From: Spongiimicrobium salis
Lineage (GTDB): Bacteria; Bacteroidota; Bacteroidia; Flavobacteriales; Flavobacteriaceae
Length of the DNA: 8,434 nucleotides
Assembly: GCF_043678055.1 (NCBI RefSeq)
Contig: NZ_JBHEQA010000010.1
Span: 1-8,434 of the forward strand
Direction: 5' to 3'
Positions 1 to 6,215 of this stretch are shown here, in pieces; positions within the stretch are counted from its first letter, which is position 1; each line of letters begins with the position of its first letter. The notes beneath the pieces are model-generated. The model was not told the origin of the DNA. It searched no databases and saw only the letters and a list, made by a program, of their open reading frames with translations. Made by a program: the position numbers and the translations under genes.

Positions 1-70
1 TGAATCTATGGGCCTAGAATACTAGTGTCTCAGATTAAGGAAGAATATGTTTGTTTTTTATCTCAGTTCT

Positions 71-84
71 TTGTTAGCAGCTGC
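71..84. repeat. Outer arm of a partial attC-like element (E1)
   Basis: TTGTTAGCAGC here has the form of the right outer arm (GTTRRRY-like) seen in the complete elements further on. GTTAGCAGC (73-81) is the exact reverse complement of GCTGCTAAC at 1099-1107, the left outer arm of the next element. This is what the two ends of one integron-type cassette would show. The other half of this element is not recognisable in bases 1-70 and probably lies outside the window, so the call rests mainly on the 9/9 end match. Confidence 0.45.
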
Positions 85-129
85 TTTCGAGTCTTTCAAC
101 TTGAGAGTATACTTAGATAAAATTCTATA

Positions 130-588
130 TTATGCGGCTACTGGTTTCAATATTTGATTTACGTGATGCTCAAAGTGTACAACATAATCTTCCATCAAGT
201 ATCTCAAATCAGACATATTTCCTTTGGTATATAATTCAATTCTTGTCGCTAGCGTTTGTGTATTTTGCAAAAGCATCAGCTTTTTTATTCGAATATTTAT
301 TGATAATAATGAAGTTAAAAGCTCATCGATTTCAGAATTTTGATAATCATTTACTTTTATTAGTTCATCTTGTTTCATTGGCATTATTCTATACGGTTCT
401 TTTTCAATTAAAGCTGCTGTAAAACGTCTGGTATTATTGATTCCTGAATCAATTAAGTGTCCAATAATTTCCTTTTTAGACCATTTTTCTGGGTTTGTTT
501 TAAAACGTAGTTCTGTATCTGAGGATTTAGAAATATATTCCTTTAACATGACCAAAAGTTCATCTAGTTTGTGTACTGTTTCTTTCAT
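130..588 (-). CDS. DinB/YfiT-like four-helix-bundle protein
   Basis: A 152-residue protein of the size and pattern of the DinB_2 / YfiT superfamily, cytosolic four-helix bundles that bind a divalent metal through three histidines. Some members are thiol transferases (bacillithiol S-transferase type) and many are uncharacterised. The typical segment 'KWSKKEIIGHLIDSGINN' lies at about 36-52 and supplies His44. The C-terminal HxxxH is His138 and His142, within 'YVVHFEHH'. Together they make the expected metal triad. There is no signal peptide. The gene is divergent from the HxlR regulator at 741, with probable operators between them, so that repressor likely controls it. A role in detoxifying electrophiles or oxidants would suit such a pairing but is inference. 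The stop TAA lies about 50 bp from the cassette edge. Confidence 0.85.
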   Translation of the reverse strand: MKETVHKLDELLVMLKEYISKSSDTELRFKTNPEKWSKKEIIGHLIDSGINNTRRFTAALIEKEPYRIMPMKQDELIKVNDYQNSEIDELLTSLLSINIRIKKLMLLQNTQTLATRIELYTKGNMSDLRYLMEDYVVHFEHHVNQILKPVAA

Positions 589-650
589 TTTTCCTTGTTA
601 TTTTGTTTTTAAGTTTTCTTGAAATATTAAGTTTATTTAATAACAAAAAA

Positions 651-668
651 TACTATAAAAAGTATAGT
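651..668. promoter_or_regulatory. Inverted-repeat operator, probably for the HxlR-family repressor
   Basis: ACTATA-N5-TATAGT (652-668) is a perfect 6+6 inverted repeat. It contains TACT-N6-AGTA, close to the TACT-N7-AGTA boxes known for the HxlR-family regulator YodB. It lies just downstream of the candidate -7 box of the minus-strand DinB-like gene (671-678), where a bound repressor would block initiation. Half-sites AGTATAG recur at 714-720 and 730-736 in the leader of the regulator gene itself. The first two sit in identical 13-mers (657-669 and 710-722). Binding by this particular regulator is inferred. Confidence 0.5.
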
Positions 669-670
669 TA

Positions 671-701
671 CAAAATTATTTAAAGTAATTTATCTTTGCA
701 A
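671..701 (-). promoter_or_regulatory. Candidate Bacteroidota-type promoter for the DinB-like gene
   Basis: Read on the minus strand, TAATTTTG (678-671) matches the TAnnTTTG -7 consensus of Bacteroidota. A TTG triplet (701-699) lies 20 bases upstream as a -33 element, within the usual spacing. Transcription would start near 664, inside the inverted repeat at 652-668. It overlaps the opposing promoter of the regulator gene. Confidence 0.45.
691..698 (+). promoter_or_regulatory. Candidate -7 box for the HxlR-family gene
   Basis: TATCTTTG matches TAnnTTTG and lies 42 bases before the start codon. No clear TTG -33 element is seen at the right distance upstream, only TTAC at 668-671, so this promoter may be weak. 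The AGTATAG repeats at 714-720 and 730-736 lie downstream of it, in the transcribed leader, a position suited to autorepression. Confidence 0.4.
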
Positions 702-740
702 TAACGGGCAAAAAGTATAGTTGAATTTAAGTATAGGAGT

Positions 741-1073
741 ATGTGCAATTTTAATGGAAAAGAATATCCTTGTTGTTCTAGTTTAACAATGGGCGTAATA
801 GGTGGGAAGTGGAAAGCAGTTATTTTGTATTATTTGATGAACGAAACATTGCGTTATAATGAGTTGAGAAAGAAAATGTCGACAGTGAACGAGCGTACAT
901 TAAGTTTACAGTTGAAATCATTAGCAGAAGATGGAATAATCAAAAGAAAAGTTTTTTATTCAAAACCACCTCTTAAAGTTGAGTATTCTTTGACAGATTT
1001 TGGTAAAACATTAATCCCTCTAATTCAGCTTGTTGCTGAATGGGGCACTTCGGCCAGTATAAAGAAATCCTAA
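741..1073 (+). CDS. HxlR-family winged-helix transcriptional regulator
   Basis: 110 residues, the normal length for the HxlR/MarR-like family of small dimeric winged-helix DNA-binding proteins, usually repressors. The diagnostic 'GVIGGKWKAVIL' lies at 18-29. The helix-turn-helix with recognition helix 'VNERTLSLQLKSL' spans about 49-61. The wing follows ('GIIKRKVFYSKPPLKVEYSLT', about 65-85), then the C-terminal dimerisation helix to about 102. Cys2 and the adjacent Cys11-Cys12 precede the core. Members such as YodB sense quinones or oxidants through an N-terminal cysteine, so thiol-based sensing is plausible here but not shown. The gene is divergent from the DinB-like gene with likely operators between them. 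The ATG at 741 is kept because it places the cysteines and GGKWK motif at family-typical positions. AGGAG at 735-739 is too close to the ATG to act as a ribosome site. Confidence 0.93.
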   Translation: MCNFNGKEYPCCSSLTMGVIGGKWKAVILYYLMNETLRYNELRKKMSTVNERTLSLQLKSLAEDGIIKRKVFYSKPPLKVEYSLTDFGKTLIPLIQLVAEWGTSASIKKS

Positions 1074-1098
1074 GTAGTTTAGTACGATTTTTCAAGTT

Positions 1099-1215
1099 GC
1101 TGCTAACGGCTGGTATAAGAATAATAGTCGCCTGCGGATTACTTCACTGACAAGTTACACGAACTTTGAATTTTCTACTATCTTGGCCATTATTTTTATA
1201 TATTGTTACCAAACG
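1099..1215. repeat. attC-like imperfect inverted repeat E2
   Basis: The left arm at 1103-1127 (CTAACGGCTGGTATAAGAAT and on to AATAG) pairs imperfectly with the right arm at 1187-1210 (CCATTATTTTTATATATTGT and on to TACC). The bases between them are only partly self-complementary. The outer arms are GCTGCTAAC (1099-1107) and GTTACCAAACG (1205-1215). The plan is that of the other elements: AACGG...GTATA at one end, ATA.ATTGTT at the other and a variable middle. It is the longest of the set, about 117 bp. It lies between convergent genes ending at 1073 and 1258, so it might also act as a transcript-ending hairpin, but no T-run supports a classical terminator. Confidence 0.6.
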
Positions 1216-1257
1216 TATATTTAATTATTATCCGATTTATTTATTCTAAATCAAATA

Positions 1258-2175
1258 TTATTCTCTAAAGTCATCAAGTCTTAATCTCTTAATAACCTCT
1301 GTGCTCACCCAATAAAAGTTTGGTAGTCCACCTTCATCGTTATATCGACTAAAAAATAAATATTTACCATCTGGAGTGATACTCGGGCTTGTTTCGCGAA
1401 AATTAGAATTTACTTCATTTCCAAGGTTAATTGGTTTTGACCATGTTCCGTTTTTCTTCTTAAAATAGACATAAATATCGCTGTCATTTCTTCCATCTTC
1501 TCTGTTTCGAGCATTTACCACTAAGTATTCTTGAGATGGGGAAATAAAAGCGTGAGCACCACCAATTTCAACTTCTTGTACTTCGGGAAATTTACCATTT
1601 TTATTGGGAGCATAATACGTTTTAAGTTTTGAAATATTAAAATAAAAAAGATCTCCATTTTTGGTTAGATTCGGATGAATAACTTCATCATCATTTATTG
1701 GTGAATCAAGTTGTATTGCATTGCTCCAGGAATTCTCGAAATGGTTTACATACCAAATTTTACCATTCTCAAAATTAGAATCATAAGCGGTGAAATAAAT
1801 CTTTTTACCATTAGGACTTACAAAAGGATGCAATTCTCCAGCTTTTTGGTCTTTTGTAAAATTTATCTTTTTAGGATTTGTCCATTTTTTGTCTTCGAGT
1901 TTTGAAAAATATACACTTGGATTTCCGTCTTCTTCAAATACTCCGAAATATACTTCATCCAAATCAGGAGAAAACGAAATACTACCTTCACCTCTTCCAT
2001 TGATTGAAACAATACCAGGCGCAAAAATTTCAGGAATTATGCCTGGTGGCTTTTGTCCAAAATAGGGGTTTACTATCGTTGGTGAATCATTGCTTTTTGA
2101 GTTCTGTTTTTTAGTATTGCACCCATTTAAAAATAGTGCTAAAACAAGTATTAAGATAAAATATGGTTTTTTCAT
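1258..2175 (-). CDS. PD40 (TolB-like) beta-propeller lipoprotein, copy 2
   Basis: 305 residues. The signal peptide runs to a clear lipobox, LNGC with Cys19, so the mature protein is probably lipid-anchored in the envelope. From about 65 onward there are PD40/WD40-like blades built on 'SPDG.k.YF' motifs: 'FSPDLDEVYFG' (68-78), 'VSPNGKKIYFT' (119-129), 'LTKNGDLFYF' (170-179), 'ISPSQEYLVV' (211-220) and 'ITPDGKYLFFS' (266-276). The linker 'YFGQKPPGIIPEIFAPGIVS' (38-57) and the stretch from 'SDIYVYFKKKNGTWSKPINLG' to the C terminus match the protein encoded at 3183-4073, so the two are paralogs. The function is unknown; such propellers generally bind proteins or glycans. It is the last gene of the group, 49 bp after the esterase-like gene. 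Confidence 0.85.
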   Translation of the reverse strand: MKKPYFILILVLALFLNGCNTKKQNSKSNDSPTIVNPYFGQKPPGIIPEIFAPGIVSINGRGEGSISFSPDLDEVYFGVFEEDGNPSVYFSKLEDKKWTNPKKINFTKDQKAGELHPFVSPNGKKIYFTAYDSNFENGKIWYVNHFENSWSNAIQLDSPINDDEVIHPNLTKNGDLFYFNISKLKTYYAPNKNGKFPEVQEVEIGGAHAFISPSQEYLVVNARNREDGRNDSDIYVYFKKKNGTWSKPINLGNEVNSNFRETSPSITPDGKYLFFSRYNDEGGLPNFYWVSTEVIKRLRLDDFRE

Positions 2176-2197
2176 TATTTAAACTTTTTTAATTATT

Positions 2198-2223
2198 GAG
2201 AGCGCATAGCTACAATTGCTCTC
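2198..2223 (-). other. Intercistronic hairpin after the esterase-like gene
   Basis: GAGAGC (2198-2203) and GCTCTC (2218-2223) form a 6-bp stem around a 14-base loop. It starts one base beyond the stop codon of the esterase-like gene and precedes the second PD40 gene. It is not followed by a T-run on the transcribed strand, so it is unlikely to be a full intrinsic terminator. It could mark an mRNA processing or stability point. The evidence is weak. Confidence 0.25.
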
Positions 2224-2224
2224 G

Positions 2225-3016
2225 TTATTCTTTTATCAAGTCTGATAACCAATACATACTCCGTACTGCAGCCATAGGCACTGCTGTTCGATGGTCGAGA
2301 CCCTCAATTACAACATGTTCTACTGTTAAATTTCCATCGTTTATATTTTTAAGCATGGTAATGAATTTTTCGAAATGCTGCTTGGTCGCCTCCTTTTCCA
2401 ATGAGCCATATGTAAAAAAAACATTTGCCCTTAATTTTTTTCGTTTTTCAGCTGTAGTAGACTCAAGCTCATAAATTTTCTGTATGATTTCATGATCAAC
2501 TCCAAGAACCGGAGCACCAAGAATGTAATTTTCAAAGGTATTGGTGTGTTTCGATAATATGTATGTACCAACTAAAGCAGCAGCAGAATATCCAAAATAG
2601 GTACGTCTTTCAGCATTAGCACGGTACTTGCTTTCTACCATCTTAAAGACATCTTGACGAAGAAACTTCACATAACTGTCCAAATTCCCATAGTTTATTC
2701 CTTTTGACCAGGTAAGCCCAACTATAATAACGTCTTTTATCAGATGTTCACTGAGTGCAGATAATCTTTCGATATTCTCTAACGGATTAGTAAAATAGAG
2801 TACAGGGTATTTTAAATCTGTGTTTTTTTCATATCCTTTCGGCAGTTTTATGTAAAGTGTATTTAGTGTATCAGTTTCAGAATTACTGATCTGAATGACC
2901 TGGGTTCTGGGCATTTCATATGCCTTTGGTGTATCATCGTTTACCTTATTTTCTTGAGCAAAGACAGTGTTTAGCGATAAAGCACAGGTCAATATTAATA
3001 ATTTCGCTGTTTTCAT
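2225..3016 (-). CDS. Secreted esterase-like alpha/beta hydrolase (PF00756-type)
   Basis: 263 residues. A signal peptide (1-20, '...LNTVFAQ') points to export to the periplasm or beyond. The mature part looks like the putative esterase (esterase D / Fes) family: a strand 'KYPVLYFTN' (69-77), the region 'DVIIVGLTW' (95-103) before the nucleophile, and the nucleophile elbow 'YFGYSAAALVG' (140-150) with Ser144. The likely catalytic His242 is in 'EGLDHRTAVP'. An acidic residue such as Glu207 ('YGSLEKE') may complete the triad. The elbow is G-Y-S-A-A rather than the usual GxSxG, but it keeps Ser, so activity remains possible. The substrate is unknown. The gene lies between two paralogous PD40 lipoprotein genes, which suggests all three act together in the envelope. 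The leader to the preceding gene is 166 bp, so it may have its own promoter. Confidence 0.82.
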   Translation of the reverse strand: MKTAKLLILTCALSLNTVFAQENKVNDDTPKAYEMPRTQVIQISNSETDTLNTLYIKLPKGYEKNTDLKYPVLYFTNPLENIERLSALSEHLIKDVIIVGLTWSKGINYGNLDSYVKFLRQDVFKMVESKYRANAERRTYFGYSAAALVGTYILSKHTNTFENYILGAPVLGVDHEIIQKIYELESTTAEKRKKLRANVFFTYGSLEKEATKQHFEKFITMLKNINDGNLTVEHVVIEGLDHRTAVPMAAVRSMYWLSDLIKE

Positions 3017-3083
3017 GTTTTCTTCTTTGTGTTTGTAATTTATAATTCCAACCCACTAGCTGGTATCTGCGTTTCTTCTGACC

Positions 3084-3098
3084 CAAAGCAATGCTTTG
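3084..3098. repeat. 15-bp perfect palindrome with 1-base centre
   Basis: CAAAGCA-A-TGCTTTG in the 166-bp gap before the esterase-like gene. As RNA it could fold with a 6-bp stem and a 3-base loop. There is no following T-run on the minus strand, so a terminator is not supported. It could be a protein-binding site, but nothing identifies the protein. The rest of this gap (3017-3182) shows no recognisable promoter or gene. Confidence 0.3.
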
Positions 3099-3182
3099 CC
3101 CTACTAAAAAGATCTACTCACTACAGTATCATTCAAAGGGTAAATCATTACCATTTTCATAATGTCCACTATACATTCCGCC

Positions 3183-4073
3183 CTATTTGGGTCTAAGTGT
3201 CTCAATAATTTGCGCATCCACCCAGAATACTTCTCCTTTTCCTGTGCTAGCAGGGCCATTAAAGAAAAGATATTTTCCATCTGGCGTTACGTATCCTCCC
3301 CTCTGTGAGATACTTGTGTTTACCTTATCACCTAAGTTAATGGCGGCTCCCCAAGAGCCGTTTTCTTGCCGAAAACTAACGTAGATATCACTACCACCAT
3401 AGCCACCATCTCTTCTACTATCCCACAAAATAAAAGACTCATCAGGTGCAATGAAGGGGTGGATGTTCCCCTTTCCCGTATTTATCTCTTTACTAAATGG
3501 CTTCGGCGCTTCACGTACACCATTTATCAGTCGAGAATATCGAAGAACAAAATTTCCATCTTCAGCATATTCATCAAAAACATAAGTGCCTTTGGATGAA
3601 CTCGTAAGGCGCATGATGTCGATGTCTTCAAACGCAGAACCAAGACTTTTTAATTCTGACCATCCATCATCGGTTCGCTCCCTATATTGGTTTCCAAAAT
3701 GCATAGTCTTACCATCAGGTGAGATACCCCCCGTATGGGTATCCACTATTGTCTCGTGCCATCTATTATTCTCGTATTTAAGAACAAAGTGCGTATCTTT
3801 TCCACTTTGGGTGTTTCTTCTGGAAAAGTAGAACTCTTTCATGTCGGGTGTGAAGAAAGGGCCCCACTCATGATGCGCTGTCGAAACAATACCAGGAGCG
3901 AAAACTTCGGGAGTTAAGCCTGGAGGCTTTTGTCCGAAATACCGATCTTCTAAAGGTGGAAAATCAACATCGTTTTTAGAATTGCAGGCATTTAAAAACA
4001 GTGCCCCTACAAGTATCAAAATGATATGTGTTTTTTTTACATTTTCTACTTTCATTAATGCATTTAATTTCAT
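3183..4073 (-). CDS. PD40 (TolB-like) beta-propeller lipoprotein, copy 1
   Basis: 296 residues with a lipobox LNAC (Cys30), so probably a lipoprotein. If translation starts at Met7 instead, the signal would have a more usual length, with Cys24. Both starts are in frame with A-rich context, and I keep the longer one. Blades carry PD40 motifs: 'FTPDMKEFYFS' (74-84), 'ISPDGKTMHFG' (117-127), 'IAPDESFILWDS' (208-219) and 'VTPDGKYLFFN' (262-272). It shares 'RYFGQKPPGLTPEVFAPGIVS' and 'GGSDIYVSFRQENGSWGAAINLG' with the paralog at 1258-2175. It is the first gene of the three-gene envelope group, preceded by a direct repeat that fits a LytTR binding site. A role as sensor partner, binding protein or scaffold is possible. 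No catalytic residues are evident. Confidence 0.85.
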   Translation of the reverse strand: MKLNALMKVENVKKTHIILILVGALFLNACNSKNDVDFPPLEDRYFGQKPPGLTPEVFAPGIVSTAHHEWGPFFTPDMKEFYFSRRNTQSGKDTHFVLKYENNRWHETIVDTHTGGISPDGKTMHFGNQYRERTDDGWSELKSLGSAFEDIDIMRLTSSSKGTYVFDEYAEDGNFVLRYSRLINGVREAPKPFSKEINTGKGNIHPFIAPDESFILWDSRRDGGYGGSDIYVSFRQENGSWGAAINLGDKVNTSISQRGGYVTPDGKYLFFNGPASTGKGEVFWVDAQIIETLRPK

Positions 4074-4120
4074 CTTATTTTGCTGTTGAGCGATTTTACT
4101 ATCATTTTATATTTCGAAAA

Positions 4121-4128
4121 TGAAACTA
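4121..4128 (-). promoter_or_regulatory. Candidate -7 box for the PD40/esterase group
   Basis: On the minus strand TAGTTTCA (4128-4121) is a partial match to TAnnTTTG. It lies about 48 bp before the start codon and about 21 bp downstream of the nearer direct-repeat unit (4150-4163). An activator bound at the repeats would then sit next to the -33 region. This is a weak call taken alone; the spacing to the repeats is what makes it credible. Confidence 0.3.
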
Positions 4129-4149
4129 TATGGGCTGTAGCAAAATTTT

Positions 4150-4184
4150 AATCTATGAAAGTAGATTGTCAATCTATGAAAGTA
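4150..4184 (-). promoter_or_regulatory. Tandem direct repeat, probable LytTR operator
   Basis: AATCTATGAAAGTA occurs at 4150-4163 and again at 4171-4184, 14/14 identical, with a 21-bp period that places both on one face of the helix. Read on the minus strand each contains TACTTTCAT. This agrees at 8 of 9 positions with the published LytTR consensus [TA][AC][CA]GTTN[AG][TG], and known LytTR sites are paired direct repeats about 21-22 bp apart. The site lies between the LytTR regulator gene and the PD40/esterase group, about 77 bp before the start at 4073. Binding by the adjacent regulator is inferred. Confidence 0.6.
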
Positions 4185-4192
4185 AAAGTTAG

Positions 4193-4873
4193 TTATCCTT
4201 TTAAGGAATCTAGAACATGTGTTTTTAGTGTTTTACCAATAGGGATTTTTAAGTTGTCACTTAAATAAATAAGATTGCCATATACTTTTTTGATCTTAGT
4301 TATATTGACAATATATGATCTATGTGATTGTAAAAAATTAAACCCTCTTAATTTTTCATTCCAGTTTCTTAATGAGTCCAAGATGAGATACTCTCTTTCA
4401 TTTGTAGCAATATTAATATAATCGGCTTCGCTTTTTATGAACAATATATCTTCGATTTGAATGTTAAAAAATGTTTTATCGGTGTAGACAAACACATTCT
4501 TTTTTGATTCATTCCTTTCCAAGGCCACTTGATTTCTGATTCTATCTACTGCTTTAAAGAAGCGTTCATACGAAAACGGTTTTACCAAATAGTCTGTAAC
4601 AGCTTCTTCAAAGGCCTCTATTGCGTAATTAGGGTATGCGGTGGTTATAATTACCTTGGGAGGGTTTTTAAGTGTTTTCAAAAATGTAAGTCCACTTAAT
4701 TCTGGTAATTGAATGTCTAAGAATAATAAATCAGTATTTTGAAGTGATGACAATGGAATATGTAACCCACTTTCATACACGCCTTGAAATGAAAGAAAGG
4801 GTGTTTTTTCTATATATTTTTTTAAAACCCGCTGTGCCGGTTTCTCATCTTCTAAAACAATACATTTAATCAT
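4193..4873 (-). CDS. LytTR-family response regulator
   Basis: 226 residues, typical for two-domain LytT/YehT/YpdB-like regulators. The receiver domain (about 1-115) has the acidic pair Glu8-Asp9, phospho-acceptor Asp53 in 'LLFLDIQLPELSG', Thr78 in 'IITTAYPNYA' and Lys98 in 'YLVKPFSYERF'. The LytTR DNA-binding domain (about 125-224) shows 'FFNIQIEDILFIKSEADYINI' and 'FLQSHRSYIVNITKIKKV'. LytTR domains bind paired direct repeats, and such a pair lies just downstream at 4150-4184. The ATG overlaps the TGA of the kinase gene (ATGA at 4870-4873), so the two are translationally coupled. It is expected to be phosphorylated by that kinase and to activate the PD40/esterase genes that follow. Confidence 0.95.
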   Translation of the reverse strand: MIKCIVLEDEKPAQRVLKKYIEKTPFLSFQGVYESGLHIPLSSLQNTDLLFLDIQLPELSGLTFLKTLKNPPKVIITTAYPNYAIEAFEEAVTDYLVKPFSYERFFKAVDRIRNQVALERNESKKNVFVYTDKTFFNIQIEDILFIKSEADYINIATNEREYLILDSLRNWNEKLRGFNFLQSHRSYIVNITKIKKVYGNLIYLSDNLKIPIGKTLKTHVLDSLKG

Positions 4874-5901
4874 AATTCAATATGTAAATCTACCTTGAAT
4901 TTATTATTTGAATGATCAATTATCAATTCATGGCTTTTTGGAAATAGTAATTCTAACCGTTTTTTTGTATTCTTAATACCTATTCCGCTTTTTACCCAAT
5001 CCGAATCTACTTCTTTATCAGTATTTTCTACATAAGGATTTTCACAATTAAATATAAAATCATTCTTTAAAAGCCTTATTTTTATATTTAAATTATGATT
5101 CTCCCCAGTCATCATACTTAAATATTTAAAGGCATTCTCAACAAAAGAAATAAGTAAAAGAGGAGGTATTAATTGGTCATAGTCGTCTATACTTTCCTTC
5201 CAATTTATAGATACTTTGTTAGACAACCGCTCTTGCTGAAGGTTGATATAATCTTTTAAATGACGTACTTCTTTTTCTAAAGGAACTTTACTTTTTTGTC
5301 CTTCGTGTAAAACATATCTAAAATTATCAGATAGTTTTAAAATAAGCTCAGGTGTTTTCTCTTTTTTATCTAAAGCACTAGCATAAATGGCATTTAATGT
5401 ATTAAATAAAAAATGCGGGTTAATTTGTCCTTTTAGCAATCTTAATTGAGCCTTTTGTTCCTTACTTGATATTTCGTTAATCTCTTGCTGTTTTTTATAC
5501 AACTGTTTTATAGAGAATAGTGCAAAAAATACGAGTCCAAATACTCCATAACTAATAGTTGCAGTTATAATTTTAATAATAGTCCTTTTATTTAAGGAAA
5601 AATCAAATTTCGAATGAAAAAAGCAGTTATCTAAATATGTGTAAAGCCCTGTATACACCCCTAAAAATAAGGCAGCGAGAATAAAATGATACCATTTTTG
5701 GTTAATTTTAAAAAACCAAAAATATAATATATATGACGGTAGCATATTAAAAATAAGCTCAACTATATCATGCGAAATTGTGTCTTTATATTCAACTCCA
5801 ACCGTTAGGAACTTCACTCTTGGATATATAAAAATTATACTCCAGAAAAGGATGTGTATTAAGGGTTCATACCTTAAAACTTTTTGATAGTTTTTATTCA
5901 T
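4870..5901 (-). CDS. Membrane sensor histidine kinase, LytS/YehU type
   Basis: 343 residues. The N-terminal part holds about four hydrophobic membrane segments (roughly 13-28, 45-65, 71-90 and 108-132) with very little between them, so there is no large extracytoplasmic sensor domain. The signal is probably sensed within the membrane or through a partner. A short coiled linker (about 133-155) leads to the His_kinase (PF06580-type) core, with His163 in 'LKGQINPHFLFNTLN'. The ATPase part has an N-box 'PPLLLISFVENAFKY' (246-260, Asn256) and a glycine-containing 'SGIGIKNTKKRLELLF' (305-320). It is first in the operon with the LytTR regulator. A near-perfect LytTR half-site lies upstream at 5967-5977, suggesting autoregulation. 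Confidence 0.95.
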   Translation of the reverse strand: MNKNYQKVLRYEPLIHILFWSIIFIYPRVKFLTVGVEYKDTISHDIVELIFNMLPSYILYFWFFKINQKWYHFILAALFLGVYTGLYTYLDNCFFHSKFDFSLNKRTIIKIITATISYGVFGLVFFALFSIKQLYKKQQEINEISSKEQKAQLRLLKGQINPHFLFNTLNAIYASALDKKEKTPELILKLSDNFRYVLHEGQKSKVPLEKEVRHLKDYINLQQERLSNKVSINWKESIDDYDQLIPPLLLISFVENAFKYLSMMTGENHNLNIKIRLLKNDFIFNCENPYVENTDKEVDSDWVKSGIGIKNTKKRLELLFPKSHELIIDHSNNKFKVDLHIEL

Positions 5902-6215
5902 TTAACTTTATAAGTATATTTTACACAACGAATTTGATTAATTCTCATTTGTTAATAAAATTTTTTCTATGAACGTATTTAAAAAAAATGAGCGTGATGT
6001 TGGCTTTGAGGCTAAATCTTTATAGAAATAAGTATACTAAATCAATACAAATAAAATGAAAAACTATCCATTAATTTTTGATGCAATTTGATAGTATTTT
6101 CAGCAGAGAAAGAGAGGTTTCAAACTAAGAATCTTTTCAATGTATAATTACCGTGTCATTTTTGCGACTCATGTGTAAAATTATGTAGTCTTTATTCAGG
6201 ACGGGTCATTATTAA
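5902..6215. other. Gene-free stretch upstream of the kinase operon
   Basis: No convincing gene on either strand. It must contain the promoter of the kinase/regulator operon, but I see no clear TAnnTTTG with a -33 element on the minus strand. The one recognisable signal is the LytTR-like half-site at 5967-5977. Several very short plus-strand reading frames of 11-18 codons (for example 5969-6025) look like chance or gene debris. The stretch ends at the attC-like element E3. Confidence 0.5.
5967..5977 (-). promoter_or_regulatory. LytTR half-site upstream of the kinase gene
   Basis: CTATGAACGTA differs at one base from CTATGAAAGTA in both units of the tandem repeat at 4150-4184. On the minus strand TACGTTCAT fits the LytTR consensus at 9 of 9 positions. 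It lies 65 bp before the kinase start, a position similar to that of the repeats before the PD40 gene. A weaker second unit, ATGAGCGTG (5988-5996), is 19 bp away rather than 21, so the pair is imperfect. Confidence 0.45.

Larger units (their letters stand above)
74..1108. mobile_element. Candidate gene cassette 1 (DinB-like / HxlR divergent pair)
   Basis: This segment is bounded by two attC-like outer arms, GTTAGCAGC (73-81) and GCTGCTAAC (1099-1107), which are perfect reverse complements over 9 bases. In integrons the free circular cassette rejoins exactly these two ends into one attC site, so their complementarity is expected only for ends that belong to the same unit. The content is unusual for a cassette: two divergent genes with their own promoter region, a regulator and its probable target. 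Such a self-contained unit would not depend on an external array promoter. No integrase is visible, so mobility is inferred. Confidence 0.5.

Noticed and set aside
132..422. A 96-codon plus-strand reading frame opposite the DinB-like gene.
   Set aside because: It is antisense to a well-supported gene, and its translation is rich in Leu/Phe/Ser with no recognisable domain, as expected for a shadow frame.
735..739. AGGAG just before the start codon of the HxlR gene, resembling a Shine-Dalgarno sequence.
   Set aside because: Only one base separates it from the ATG, too close to work, and no neighbouring gene uses such a sequence. It partly overlaps the third AGTATAG box.
3084..3098. The palindrome CAAAGCA-A-TGCTTTG as an intrinsic terminator of the first PD40 gene.
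   Set aside because: No T-run follows it on the minus strand, the stem is only 6 bp once a loop is allowed, and it lies about 85 bp beyond the stop codon.
5969..6025. An 18-codon plus-strand reading frame in the gap upstream of the kinase, with similar tiny frames near 6056 and 6139.
   Set aside because: Too short, no family resemblance and no upstream signals. The first overlaps the LytTR-like half-site, whose ATG comes from the motif itself.
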